Assembly: GCA_964555935.1 (NCBI GenBank)
Contig: CAZKUN010000093.1
Coordinates: 1-30,911 of the forward strand
DNA: 30,911 nucleotides
Origin: CAZKUN01 sp964555935
GTDB taxonomy: Bacteria > Armatimonadota > Zipacnadia > Zipacnadales > VGFC01
Direction: 5' to 3'
Made by a program: the position numbers and the translations under genes. Under the pieces are notes generated by a model. The model did no database searches, was not told where the DNA came from, and worked only from the letters and a program-made list of their open reading frames with translations. Positions 1 through 8,586 of this stretch are shown here, piece by piece (within the stretch, counting starts at the first letter, position 1; every line of letters begins with the position of its first letter).

Positions 1-18
1 CGGCGCCCTCGCCGGTGC
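1..18 (+). repeat. Truncated REP-like GC-rich hairpin
   Basis: Bases 1-18 are identical to 5802-5819, the inner part of the complete hairpin at 5795-5819: part of the left arm, the CCCT loop and the whole right arm. The left arm and any GTAG foot are cut by the window edge. It lies just past the stop of the minus-strand SDR gene, so it could also act as that operon's transcription end. The identity with the second copy is seen directly; the role is inferred. Confidence 0.7.
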
Positions 19-38
19 ATGGTTGCCTCCGCTCGGCC

Positions 39-794
39 TTACGACCCCATCTGCGTAATCCGCCCGCCCGTGATCGGCAGGTACGCGCCGGTCACGTAGT
101 CGCTGAGTTCGCTCAGGTAGAAGACGCAGCCCTTGCCGATCTCCTCGCCCGTGCCGTGGTAGCGAAGCGGGAGTGTCGCGGCGAAGTTCTTCGAGCCATC
201 CGACTCGCGGTCGACCTTCTCGGTCGCCATCCAGCCCGGGGCGATCATGTTGATGCGGATGCCATCCGGCCCGAGTTCATTTGCCAGAGCCCTCGATATC
301 CCGACCATCGCGCCCTTGCCGGCGAGGTAGGTCGACCACTCGGGCGACTCCATGTTCCACAGCTCAGTGACGATGTTGACGACGCGACCGTCGCCCTGCG
401 CCTTCATGATCGGACGGACGGCGCGGATGGTGTTGATGACCGCGCGGCAACCGTAGTCCAGCATGTCCTCGTAGTCCTGCGGCGTCGCCTCGTCAAACGG
501 CGCGTGCTGCCGCCCGGCGATGGCGTTGTTGACGAGCCCATCGACGCGGCCCCAGCGTTCCATGACGCCATCGACGAGCGCCTGCACGGAGTCGGCGGAG
601 CGGATGTCGCACTGACACGCCACCGCGTCCTTGCCGTCGGCGACGAGTTTGGCCGCGGTTGCCTCGGCGGCCTCAACGCCCTGGTGGTAGACGATCGCGA
701 CGGACGCGCCGTGGTCGGTGAGCTGCTTGCTGATGCCGGCGCCGATGCCTCGGCCCCCGCCGGTGACGATTGCGACTTTGCCCTCGAGTAGCAT
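39..794 (-). CDS. SDR-family NAD(P)-dependent oxidoreductase
   Basis: Classical short-chain dehydrogenase/reductase of 251 aa, a normal family length. The Rossmann cofactor motif TGGGRGIG is at residues 11-18, an NNA motif at 89-91 and the catalytic YxxxK at Y156-K160. The catalytic serine normally found about 13 residues before the tyrosine falls in a stretch reading NIVTEL (140-145), so a threonine may replace it. The C-terminal APGW and TGA...ITGG elements are typical of FabG-like enzymes. The start is fixed by AAGGAG eight bases upstream of ATG. It follows the FAD oxidoreductase gene by 22 bases on the same strand, so the two are probably cotranscribed. Family membership is clear. The substrate, perhaps a sugar or 3-oxoacyl compound, cannot be read from the sequence. 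Confidence 0.93.
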   Translation of the reverse strand: MLLEGKVAIVTGGGRGIGAGISKQLTDHGASVAIVYHQGVEAAEATAAKLVADGKDAVACQCDIRSADSVQALVDGVMERWGRVDGLVNNAIAGRQHAPFDEATPQDYEDMLDYGCRAVINTIRAVRPIMKAQGDGRVVNIVTELWNMESPEWSTYLAGKGAMVGISRALANELGPDGIRINMIAPGWMATEKVDRESDGSKNFAATLPLRYHGTGEEIGKGCVFYLSELSDYVTGAYLPITGGRITQMGS

Positions 795-816
795 TCTGAA
801 TCTCCTTAGGCCATGC

Positions 817-3800
817 CTATTCGTTGTAGACGCGGATCTCGAACACGCGCGCCGACTTCGCGCCGTTCGTGGCCGTGACCGTCAGGCGTAGCTTCGACGT
901 GGTCACCGCCTCGAAGTGGTGCGCCCGCCGACGCTGGAAGTTCCCCGTCTCCGTGGCGAGGGACCTCCATTCGCCACCGTCATCGTAGGACAGCTCGTAG
1001 TCCCGGACCGATTCGCGAGGGATCGGCACGGTGTGGAACTTGGCGTTCATGTCGGTATCGAAGATCAGGTAGACCGCGTTGATCTCCCGCGGCTCGTTCC
1101 ACGTCAGCTCGACGTGTTGCGGCAAGTCCTGCGTCGGATCAGACGCCCACATGTTCGGCGCCGCGCCAACGATCCGCGTCACGCCGTTGCTGATGTTCTC
1201 GGGCGGGAACTCAACCGGCAGCGCGATCGGCGGATCCGTGGCGAAGCCGTAATACTCGCCCGTGCGGACCGTCCACTTGCCGTCGGTCGAGCCGCCGTAA
1301 CTCCGACACGAGCCCAGCGGCGCCTTCGACATCATCATCCACTCGACGCCCTCCGTCTTCGGCAACCACAGCCACGCGAACGGACTGTCCACTTCGCAGT
1401 CGACCTCAAACTCCACCCACCCCTCCTTGCCCGGCGGCACGGCGACCGTAACGGTCGCGATGTCATCCATCGACGAGAAGTCGCCGGACTCGCCGGCCTC
1501 ACGCAAGTGTAGCGTCGTCTCGATGGGCTCACCATTCGTCGAGGCCAGCCGCGCGTAGATCGTGTCGATCCGCTCGCCCTCGCCTCGGGGGAACATGACC
1601 GCGCGGCTCATGTTGAGCGGGTGGGAGTCCTCGTGCACGTACTCATCCATGCCGAACTCGTCGACCGTCTTCTTGCTGGATGCGGCGATCGTCGCGGAGC
1701 GCGCGAGGTCGCCCGGGTCCTCGTTCAACACCTCCGGGATATACTGGTCGTGCTTCATGAGCGTCTGTTGGAGCAGCGCAATGTGATCGCGACCTAGTTC
1801 GCGCGGCGTGATGCCCTTCTCAACACACATCGCCGCCGCCGTGCCCGCCGCCTGGCCGAAGCTCGAGAGCGTTCCCTGCACCCTCACCGAGCCCAGCGCA
1901 ACGTGGCTGACGCTCATGTCGCGCCCCGCCATCAGCAGGTTCTCGATGTTCCTCGAGTACAGGCATCGAAACGGAACAGTGTAGATAGGGACGTGCGTGT
2001 TGTAGTCGAACGGCCCCTCCGGCCCTGAGTAGATCCCCCTCGGGTGATGGATGTCGAGCGGCCAGCCACCGTACCCAATGCGATCCGGGAAGACACGCGC
2101 GCCGAGAACGTCATTCTGGTTTAGGATATAGTCGCCCACCAGCCGCCGACTCTCACGCTTGGCAAGAGAGATCGGCACGTAAGCAAGCTCAAAGGTCGCC
2201 GCCCGGTCCCTTTCAGCCCAGTCGTTCTTCAGGTGGTTCCAGTACCCATAGCTGATCCGGATCAGCTCGTCACGCGCGCGTTCGGGGTCCCAGAGGTCAT
2301 CGATCGTCCCGTCATGCTCCAGCCACCAGTTCCCGCTGGTAACGCCGCTGACGCTCCGGCTCTTGAGGGTAGCCGGCGAGAACTGGGGCACCCAGGGAGG
2401 CGCTTCGTACGGGGTCGGCTCTCCGGTGTCGGCGGAGCGAAACGAGATACCGAGGTCCCCCATCAGGCATCCGCTCATCGTGATCGTGTCGGCGACCTCC
2501 GGCGCCAGGTCCTCGTCGAATTCACCTCGCGCCTCGCGCCCGAGTCGATACTCCGCTCCCGCGAAGTAACCCAGCCATCCGTCGCCCGTACAGTCGAGGA
2601 ACTCCTTCGCGCGGTATACGGTGATCGTGTTTTCGAGAGTGCTGACCGCTCGCACCGCCGCGATCCGTGAATCCCCATACATCTCCGCCGCGAAGACATG
2701 TTGGTTCAGGAAGACCGACAGGTTCCCTTCGCCCTCCGCGCCCTTCCTGAAGGCCTCGCTCATCTTCGGGAAGCCAAAGCGCGCCTTGATCCGACCGATC
2801 TCCTCGATGACGCCGCTCTCTCGCGCGTTGCTGTGCAGACTCGCCGCCCCGTTGATCGGCACGCCGTTCTCAATGCTCGAGTTGCCACCCAGCACGGGGC
2901 GGTTCTGAATCAGCGCCGTCCTCGCCCCCATTCGCGCGGCGCTAAGAGCCGCGACGCTCCCCGCCGCGCCCGCGCCCACGACGATCACGTCCCACTCGCC
3001 CATCTCAATCGGCGCCAGCGAGATGCCCGTCAGCCTCGCTCGCTCGGCGCGGATTGCCTCGACCTCCACGGGAGGCCCGTAGGCCATATCAGACGTGAGG
3101 ATCAGCGCATCACACCGGCCGTAGTAGCCCGTCTGGTCGTTCAGAGCCAGCGGGATATCGCCCGCCGGCAGTTCGAAGTCGCCGACGTTCTCCCACGTCC
3201 ATCCCTCGGCATCAGCCACGCCGAGCAGCCTGTCCACCGTCTCCCCATTGATGCTGATCCGGAAGCTGCCGGGCGAGTGCTCGGGAATCCAGTTCTTCGT
3301 CCGCGCCCACAGCCGGTACGTCCCCGCGGCAGCAACCGGGACGCGCGTCGTCGCATCCTCGACGGGCGTTCCGACGCCTGCGGCGATTAGGTAGGCCGAG
3401 CCCATGATGTGGACGAACTGCGTGTCCAGCAACCACCCGCCATAGTCATCGAAGTCCTCCGCGTCAATCCAGATGAAGCCGTCCTCCACCATGTTGACCT
3501 CCCGCGCCGGCTTCCTGAACACGCGTTTCGGAGCGCCGATTCGCTGCGGCTCGACCGTCACGTCAGCCTGAGCAACGAGGCTGTCGCGGCCCTCCTGATG
3601 GGACGCGGCGATCTGCTCGGCCGAGAGGGCGCGGTTGTAGATCCGCACCTCGTCGATCACGCCGCTGAACGAGTACCTCCCCAGCAGCGCCCCCACGCCA
3701 CAGCTCGTCAGACTCGGGTCTACCGGGCCGCTCGCCCTCGTGGGTGGCGCGGGGTCGGGCTCGCCGTCGACGTAGATGCGCATCGCGCTGCCGTCGTAAA

Positions 3801-4257
3801 CGCCGACCAGGTGATACCACTCGCCGGGCGTCCAGTCCATCTTCTGCGTCTGAACGCCGATGGGCGTGTCGTCGAACCAGAGGAGGAATCCGAGACGGCC
3901 GCCTGAGAAGCGTAGCGCGTAGGCTCCATCCCGGCGCACCACTGCGGGGAAGCCGCCGACTGGCCGCCCGTCCGGCTTCGCCCAGGCCTCGATCGTAAGC
4001 GTGTCGGTGGGATCGAGGTTGACCGCGGCCTCGCACCGCATCTCATCGGTGCGGCTCCCGAAGCGTAGCGCCGTCCCCTTCACGCCCTTCACCAACTCGG
4101 CCGACAGAATCCGCCCATCGTTCCCGCTCCCCGATTCATCAGGCACGAGCGTGTCCTCAACCGCATCGAAAGACCAGTGGGCGATCGGCCCTTGCGCGCG
4201 GGTGGCGACAGGGATCGCGAGACCGACAGCAAGTAGGAGCAGGCGTGTCTTCGTCAT
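817..4257 (-). CDS. Secreted LamG / FAD-dependent oxidoreductase (FAD_oxidored, xanthan-lyase type)
   Basis: A 1146-aa multidomain protein. Residues 1-22 form a Sec signal peptide ending ATRAQ. A concanavalin A-like LamG domain spans about 25-225 (WSFD start, later IDEVRIYNRALS). An all-beta region at about 255-395 resembles the golvesin/xanthan-lyase-associated domain. The FAD_oxidored domain begins at WDVIVVGAGAAG, with GxGxxG at 428-433, followed by a GGNSS motif. The last 125 or so residues look like a discoidin (F5/8 type C) fold. The order, ligand-binding modules around a flavin domain, suggests an exported protein acting on a polysaccharide or an attached group. It is the first gene of a two-gene operon with the SDR and is divergent from the sulfatase at 4357, with the two starts about 100 bases apart. 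The FAD_oxidored assignment is firm; the reaction is unknown. Confidence 0.9.
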   Translation of the reverse strand: MTKTRLLLLAVGLAIPVATRAQGPIAHWSFDAVEDTLVPDESGSGNDGRILSAELVKGVKGTALRFGSRTDEMRCEAAVNLDPTDTLTIEAWAKPDGRPVGGFPAVVRRDGAYALRFSGGRLGFLLWFDDTPIGVQTQKMDWTPGEWYHLVGVYDGSAMRIYVDGEPDPAPPTRASGPVDPSLTSCGVGALLGRYSFSGVIDEVRIYNRALSAEQIAASHQEGRDSLVAQADVTVEPQRIGAPKRVFRKPAREVNMVEDGFIWIDAEDFDDYGGWLLDTQFVHIMGSAYLIAAGVGTPVEDATTRVPVAAAGTYRLWARTKNWIPEHSPGSFRISINGETVDRLLGVADAEGWTWENVGDFELPAGDIPLALNDQTGYYGRCDALILTSDMAYGPPVEVEAIRAERARLTGISLAPIEMGEWDVIVVGAGAAGSVAALSAARMGARTALIQNRPVLGGNSSIENGVPINGAASLHSNARESGVIEEIGRIKARFGFPKMSEAFRKGAEGEGNLSVFLNQHVFAAEMYGDSRIAAVRAVSTLENTITVYRAKEFLDCTGDGWLGYFAGAEYRLGREARGEFDEDLAPEVADTITMSGCLMGDLGISFRSADTGEPTPYEAPPWVPQFSPATLKSRSVSGVTSGNWWLEHDGTIDDLWDPERARDELIRISYGYWNHLKNDWAERDRAATFELAYVPISLAKRESRRLVGDYILNQNDVLGARVFPDRIGYGGWPLDIHHPRGIYSGPEGPFDYNTHVPIYTVPFRCLYSRNIENLLMAGRDMSVSHVALGSVRVQGTLSSFGQAAGTAAAMCVEKGITPRELGRDHIALLQQTLMKHDQYIPEVLNEDPGDLARSATIAASSKKTVDEFGMDEYVHEDSHPLNMSRAVMFPRGEGERIDTIYARLASTNGEPIETTLHLREAGESGDFSSMDDIATVTVAVPPGKEGWVEFEVDCEVDSPFAWLWLPKTEGVEWMMMSKAPLGSCRSYGGSTDGKWTVRTGEYYGFATDPPIALPVEFPPENISNGVTRIVGAAPNMWASDPTQDLPQHVELTWNEPREINAVYLIFDTDMNAKFHTVPIPRESVRDYELSYDDGGEWRSLATETGNFQRRRAHHFEAVTTSKLRLTVTATNGAKSARVFEIRVYNE

Positions 4258-4356
4258 AGGCGGGCGTCTCCGGTGTCGAGCACAGGTTCGCGCGACGAGC
4301 GCGACGAAGGATTAGGCCCAAGGTGCCATCAGACCTGCCGGGGAGGAGGCGACGTG

Positions 4357-5757
4357 ATGAACCGACGCCGATTCGTTCGGTCCCTGACGCTCGGCGGAGC
4401 CTCCCTCATTGCGGGCCCGACACTCGCCGCCCGGAGGCGCGAGAAACCCATGCCAAACATCATCCTCTGCATGACCGACGACCAGGGCTGGGGCGACACG
4501 GGATACAATGGCCACCCCACGCTGAAGACTCCCCACCTCGACGCGATGAGTCGCGAGGGCCTGCGCTTCGAGCGCTTTTACGCCGGCGCGCCCGTCTGCT
4601 CGCCCACTCGTGGAAGCTGCATCACCGGCCGCCATCCGCATCGCTACGGGATCTTCTTCGCCAACGAGGGCCACATGCGCCGCGAGGAAGTGACGTTGGC
4701 GGAGGCGCTCAAAACGCAAGGGTATCGCACTGGCCACTTCGGCAAGTGGCACCTTGGTACGCTGACACGGACGGAGAAAGACTCCAACCGTGGCGGGACC
4801 GCGAAGGGCGCCGAGCACTACGCGCCGCCTTGGGACAATGGCTTCGATGTCTGCTTCTCAACAGAGGCCAAGGTGCCGACCTACAACCCCATGGTCAAGC
4901 CCGGCACCGATGAGCCCTACGGCACCCACTACTGGCGCCAGGCTGGAGCGAAGGTTGAGAGCAACATCGAGGGCGATGATTCCCGAGTCATCATGGATCG
5001 CGCCGCCCCCTTCATCGAGCACGCGGCACGATCCAATGCGCCATTCCTGGCGGTCATCTGGTTCCACGCGCCCCACCTGCCGACCGTCGCTGGCCCTGAG
5101 CACCGCGCCATCTACGCCGACGAGCCGGAGGAAGCGCAACACTACTACGGCTGCATCACCGCCATGGACGAGCAGGTCGGGCGGCTCCGCGCGAAGCTAG
5201 ACGAGCTGGGAATCGCCGATGATACGATGCTCTGGTTCTGCAGCGACAACGGACCCGAGGGCCAGCAGCACAACGGCATGAACGGCTCCGCAGGCGAGTT
5301 GCGCGGGCGGAAGCGGAGCCTCTACGAAGGCGGGATTCGCGTTCCGGGGATGCTGGTTTGGCCTGATGGTATCCGGAAGCCCCGCACCATCAACACCCCG
5401 TGCTCAACCTCCGATTACTTCCCCACCGTCCTGGATGCCCTCGGTTTCAGGATGGATGAGCGACCTCGACCCACCGACGGAATCAGCCTCCTCCCACTTA
5501 TCAGGGGTCGAATGCGGAGCCGTCCGATGCCGATCGCGTTTCAGTCCCGCAAACAGCTCGCGCTGATCGACAATCGGGACAAGCTCTACAGCCCGGACCA
5601 GGGCGAGACGCTCGAACTGTATGACATCATCGACGATCCCTCCGAGTCCGAGAACATCGCTTCCTCGAAGTCCGAGATCGTGCGGACAATGGAGGCCACC
5701 CTCGACGAATGGACCGCCTCCTGTGAAGCCAGCCTCGCCGGCGCCGACTACCGCTGA
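4357..5757 (+). CDS. Tat-exported sulfatase (formylglycine-dependent)
   Basis: Type I sulfatase of 466 aa. The ATG at 4357 is chosen because GGGAGGAGG (4341-4349) lies seven bases upstream and because it begins a twin-arginine signal (NRRRFVRS, then a short hydrophobic run to about residue 25). The metal-binding DDQGWGD is at 41-47. The signature C-S-P-T-R at 81-85 marks the cysteine converted to formylglycine, with GRHPHRYG after it. KWHLG and DNGPEG, carrying further active-site residues, follow. The enzyme should hydrolyse sulfate esters outside the cytoplasm. Family knowledge cannot define the substrate, although the divergent LamG/FAD oxidoreductase suggests a sulfated polysaccharide. 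The maturase needed for formylglycine formation is not in the window. Confidence 0.93.
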   Translation: MNRRRFVRSLTLGGASLIAGPTLAARRREKPMPNIILCMTDDQGWGDTGYNGHPTLKTPHLDAMSREGLRFERFYAGAPVCSPTRGSCITGRHPHRYGIFFANEGHMRREEVTLAEALKTQGYRTGHFGKWHLGTLTRTEKDSNRGGTAKGAEHYAPPWDNGFDVCFSTEAKVPTYNPMVKPGTDEPYGTHYWRQAGAKVESNIEGDDSRVIMDRAAPFIEHAARSNAPFLAVIWFHAPHLPTVAGPEHRAIYADEPEEAQHYYGCITAMDEQVGRLRAKLDELGIADDTMLWFCSDNGPEGQQHNGMNGSAGELRGRKRSLYEGGIRVPGMLVWPDGIRKPRTINTPCSTSDYFPTVLDALGFRMDERPRPTDGISLLPLIRGRMRSRPMPIAFQSRKQLALIDNRDKLYSPDQGETLELYDIIDDPSESENIASSKSEIVRTMEATLDEWTASCEASLAGADYR

Positions 5758-5794
5758 CACGCCGCGACGTTCTTCGTCCACCTCCCGTGTCCGT

Positions 5795-5819
5795 GTAGCA
5801 CCGGCGCCCTCGCCGGTGC
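5795..5819 (+). repeat. REP-like hairpin with GTAG foot
   Basis: GTAG at 5795-5798 is followed by a perfect stem: gcaccggcg (5798-5806) pairs with cgccggtgc (5811-5819) around a CCCT loop. It lies 38 bases after the sulfatase stop, so it could double as a transcription end, but no T-run follows. It shares 19 bases with the window start (1-19) and its architecture with the other hairpins listed. The GTAG foot plus hairpin is the hallmark of REP sequences recognised by RAYT Y1 transposases. Confidence 0.75.
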
Positions 5820-5895
5820 AGAGAACACTCGTCCATCCCCGCGCGGCAAGAACTGTGCAGAGCTTGGTGACTGCAGCAGCAAGGGAGTGACCGCC

Positions 5896-6301
5896 ATGGC
5901 ACGCAAGAAACTGAAGGCCACACTGTTGGTCGCCGCCGCCGGCTGTGGACTGTCTGTCCTCGGCGTCGTATTGCCCTGGAGCTGGCTCGCGGCTTGGATG
6001 CGGATGTTCGGCGCGCACTACGTTCCGGCTGATCCAATGATCGTCTATGCGGTCCGGGCCAGCTCGGCGGCCTTTGTGTTTATCGGCATCTTCTTCGCCC
6101 TGGTTGCGCGCGATCCCCAGAGGTTCGCCCCGTTCCTCGATCTGGCAATCGTGGGCTTGCTGGCCGTCGGCACCGTCTGCCTGGTTGTTGGGGTGGCGAC
6201 GGGGATGGCCCCCNNNNNNNNNNTACCTGCTGGACGTGGCTTTCTGCTGGGTCCTCGCGGTGTTGATGGCCGCCTGGAGGAAGCCAGCCGGGGCGTTCTG
6301 A
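5896..6301 (+). CDS. Small integral membrane protein, interrupted by an assembly gap
   Basis: ATG at 5896 follows AAGGGAG (5881-5887) with eight bases between. The reading runs 106 codons to the N-run at 6214. It shows hydrophobic segments at about residues 10-33, 53-71 and 81-103, with a short charged stretch (ARDPQRFAPF) between the second and third. After the Ns a different frame continues with another hydrophobic segment (YLLDVAFCWVLAVLMAAW) and ends KPAGAF at 6301. The frame change is explained if ten Ns are only a placeholder for an unknown gap. Together these give a protein of about 130 aa or more with four membrane helices. I do not recognise a named family and see no catalytic motif. 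It stands alone between the sulfatase and a long intergenic stretch. Confidence 0.7.
6214..6223. other. Assembly gap (10 Ns)
   Basis: Ten Ns interrupt the membrane protein gene. The flanks show no obvious overlap, unlike the second gap at 28936. The reading frames on the two sides differ by one, so the true gap length modulo three is not that of ten bases. Confidence 0.95.
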
Positions 6302-6708
6302 CGTCGCCGTCCCGCCTGCGACGCATAGTCCGGATGCTACGAATCAGCGTAGCCGTCCGGAGCCTCTTCTGCTGCCTCACGCTCAGTCAGTTCCCCAATG
6401 AGTCCCCGCCAGAGGGACCCGGCCGCACGCGATGCGACCGCTCCTCATGGCAAAGCTTACCAACTTCCCGCAATCGCCCCTGTTGAAGATGACGAAAAAC
6501 CCCGTTAGCATGTTTTACATCTTAAGACAAACGTAATAACTAAGTTATGTACAAAATAGTTCTGATATAGTATGATAATATCGTCACATCGCGCAACTAT
6601 AACGACGATCTGAACGTCGAAGCGTGATGAATGGAGGTATGGGGGCACGGGGCCCCGATCGAGACGATGCCGTCTTAATCTGACGCCGGCCACACGACGA
6701 GGCGCGTC
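6302..6708. promoter_or_regulatory. 407-base intergenic stretch with an AT-rich promoter-like core
   Basis: I see no credible gene here. From about 6485 to 6600 the base composition turns strongly AT-rich in an otherwise GC-rich window. This part holds a perfect inverted repeat ATAACT-A-AGTTAT at 6536-6548 and a TATGATAAT stretch near 6571-6579 that could serve as a -10 region. It precedes the AlkP-superfamily gene at 6709 and probably carries its promoter. No clear -35 box at proper spacing could be chosen. Confidence 0.4.
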
Positions 6709-8058
6709 ATGGGTCGGCGGTCAACGCACGGGGGGAGTCATTTGCCACGGGTACTGTATTTTGCGGTAAGTGGTTTGGGGCGTGAGGCGCTTGAACTCTA
6801 TGAGCCGCCAACGTTGCTTCGTCTGATGGATGAGGGTTCGTGGTGTGATCTGCCGTCTACGAACCCGCCGCTGGAGCCGCCCGCGTGGATGTCGATGCAC
6901 TCTGGGGCGAACTCCGGCGAACACGGCGTGTTTGGCTTGTTCTCCATGCGCGATCCCGAGGAGTATGGCGCGACGCGCTCAAGCCCGTACCTCTCGAGCA
7001 TAGGGCAGATGCGCTGTCTGCGGTTCTGGGAGAGGGCGGCCATGTCAGGGATGCAAGTCGTGGTTCGCGACATGATGATGTCATTACCCAGGCTGGAGAA
7101 TCGGTCCGACGTGGGGTTCGTGGCTCTTGACGACCCCTCGATCCTGGGCGGCAGCCCGGCGGATCAGCGCGTGCCCGACGTGTCCCGGCGCCGTAGGGGC
7201 GGGGCCGGATGCTTCTCTGACGCCATGTGGTCACTTGGCCGCAAGTGCATCCCATACTCAGACCTGGCGCTGGACCGAAGTATCGATCTGCTCTGTCTGG
7301 GCATGCACGAACTCGACGGCGTCCTCCACGCCTATGGGCTGTCATCCCCGGAGGCCAGAGCCGTGGTGGCCGTGATGGACGATCTGATCGGCCTGTGCGT
7401 GGCCGCGGCGGGCGATGACACCGTCTCGCTGTTGGTAAGCGACCATGGGGTAGCGGAATACGACGGGTGCTTCAGCGTTCCGTGCTTCCTGGAGCGGCGG
7501 GGGTGGATGGTCCGTGAGCAGGGGCGGATTGACTTTGACCGGACGCAGGTGTACCCGACCTGCTGCGGAGACCCCTCTCGCGTCGATTGGGAGTTCGGGC
7601 TCTATGCCAACACCCGCGGGCGGCAGAGCCGGGGCATTGTCGCGCCTGAGGACGCGGCGGAGCTTCTGCGCGTGGTTGCCGACGCTCTTCAGGAGGAATA
7701 CGGCTTCGAGTGCTGCGCGAACAGGGAGTACTACCGCGGGCCGCTGGCGCATTGCGGGCCGGACCTGCTAATACACGTGGGCGAGCAACGCCTCGTGCCG
7801 CTGAGCACGTACAACGCGGCCGTCGAGATCACTCTCGGCTCCATCGCCAATCACTCGTCGTTTGGAATATCGGCTGCGGTCGGGCCCTGTGCCGCGGTCG
7901 CCCCATGCAACGGGGACGATGTCGCGCCCTTCATGCTTCGGGCGCTGGGTGTGCCGGTGGAGCCGATGCCGCTGCTGGTCGACGATGCGCTTGCTAAGAC
8001 TCCGCCCGGCGGCGGATCCATCGTGGAGCGGCTGAGGATCCTCGGTCATCTCAACTGA
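6709..8058 (+). CDS. Alkaline phosphatase superfamily (type I phosphodiesterase-like) protein, probably catalytically altered
   Basis: A 449-aa protein with the fold pattern of the bacterial type I phosphodiesterase/nucleotide pyrophosphatase family. PPLEPPAWMSMHSGANSGEHGV (two pieces around residues 54-73) matches the family segment PPITPPAW..ATG..PG.HGV. Metal-ligand positions remain at D203/H207 (ELDGVLHAYG), D245/H246 (SDHG) and H382 (NHSSFGI). Two others look replaced: the first aspartate, usually in a LDG motif near the N-terminus, reads VSGLG (S21), and the nucleophile Thr/Ser position of PPITPPAW is E56. This would remove one metal site and the nucleophile. ATG 6709 has a weak ribosome site. 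A TTG at 6742, just after GGGGGAG (6731-6737), would start the protein at LPRVLYF like its relatives. It is convergent with the NifU-like gene 14 bases away. Confidence 0.8.
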   Translation: MGRRSTHGGSHLPRVLYFAVSGLGREALELYEPPTLLRLMDEGSWCDLPSTNPPLEPPAWMSMHSGANSGEHGVFGLFSMRDPEEYGATRSSPYLSSIGQMRCLRFWERAAMSGMQVVVRDMMMSLPRLENRSDVGFVALDDPSILGGSPADQRVPDVSRRRRGGAGCFSDAMWSLGRKCIPYSDLALDRSIDLLCLGMHELDGVLHAYGLSSPEARAVVAVMDDLIGLCVAAAGDDTVSLLVSDHGVAEYDGCFSVPCFLERRGWMVREQGRIDFDRTQVYPTCCGDPSRVDWEFGLYANTRGRQSRGIVAPEDAAELLRVVADALQEEYGFECCANREYYRGPLAHCGPDLLIHVGEQRLVPLSTYNAAVEITLGSIANHSSFGISAAVGPCAAVAPCNGDDVAPFMLRALGVPVEPMPLLVDDALAKTPPGGGSIVERLRILGHLN

Positions 8059-8072
8059 CAGTCCTCGGCCGG

Positions 8073-8444
8073 TCATTCATCCGCGTCGGCGTCGCCCGGC
8101 TCGAAAGCGGCTTTGAGCGCCTGAGCCGCGATCGCGGCGCAGTGCTTCCGACCGAGCGGCAGCCCTCCGAGCGCCTCCTCGAGCTTCCGTGGCGTCAGCA
8201 CGAGCACGTCCTCTACTCGCTGACCCTTGATCATCTGGGTCAGCAGGCTCCCCGCGGCAATGGCGGGCGCGCAGCCGAACGTCTGGAAGCGGCAGTCCGA
8301 TATCGTGTCGCCATCGAGGTCGATATGGAGGACCATGAAGTTCCCCTGACCGACTTTCCCGGCGATTCCAACGAGGTCGGGAGCGTCAAGCTGTCCCACA
8401 TTCCGCGGGTCGGAGAAGTGATCTCCTACGATCTTGCTGTACAC
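8073..8444 (-). CDS. NifU/IscU-like iron-sulfur scaffold protein lacking the first conserved cysteine
   Basis: IscU-type fold of 123 aa. The start is a GTG at 8444, supported by GGAGG six bases upstream and by the family start YSKIVxDHFxxPRNVG; an upstream ATG at 8528 in the same frame adds 28 unlike residues. FGCAPAIAAGS (C58) and KHCAAIA (C102) match the second and third cluster-ligand cysteines of IscU. The usual first site, CGD, reads GQGNFM (residues 32-37) with no cysteine. An extra C51 lies seven residues before C58. It may bind a cluster with fewer protein ligands or act as an adaptor. No IscS/SufS partner is adjacent. Confidence 0.88.
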   Translation of the reverse strand: MYSKIVGDHFSDPRNVGQLDAPDLVGIAGKVGQGNFMVLHIDLDGDTISDCRFQTFGCAPAIAAGSLLTQMIKGQRVEDVLVLTPRKLEEALGGLPLGRKHCAAIAAQALKAAFEPGDADADE

Positions 8445-8460
8445 GGCATGCCTCCGGGAT

Positions 8461-8586
8461 TGCCCTGGCGTCGAGCTGATATATACGAGTAAATTACTAT
8501 AAACGACATAGATGTGTCTGTCAATCAACTATCGACAGATCGGCGGGGCTCCGCCTCTCATCGCCTGGCGAATCGTTAGGTAGAAC
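8461..8586. promoter_or_regulatory. AT-rich region between divergent nifU-like and macro-domain genes
   Basis: Between the minus-strand GTG start and the macro-domain ATG there is a short AT-rich core (about 8477-8520, with tgatatata and aaattactataaa) that stands out from the GC-rich surroundings. It is the likely site of one or both promoters. No specific operator was recognised. Confidence 0.4.

Noticed and set aside
6485..8530. The AlkP and NifU-like pair as a foreign insertion flanked by AT-rich sequence
   Set aside because: The AT-rich stretches each lie just upstream of a gene start and are explained as promoters; the genes themselves are as GC-rich as the neighbours, and no terminal repeats were seen.
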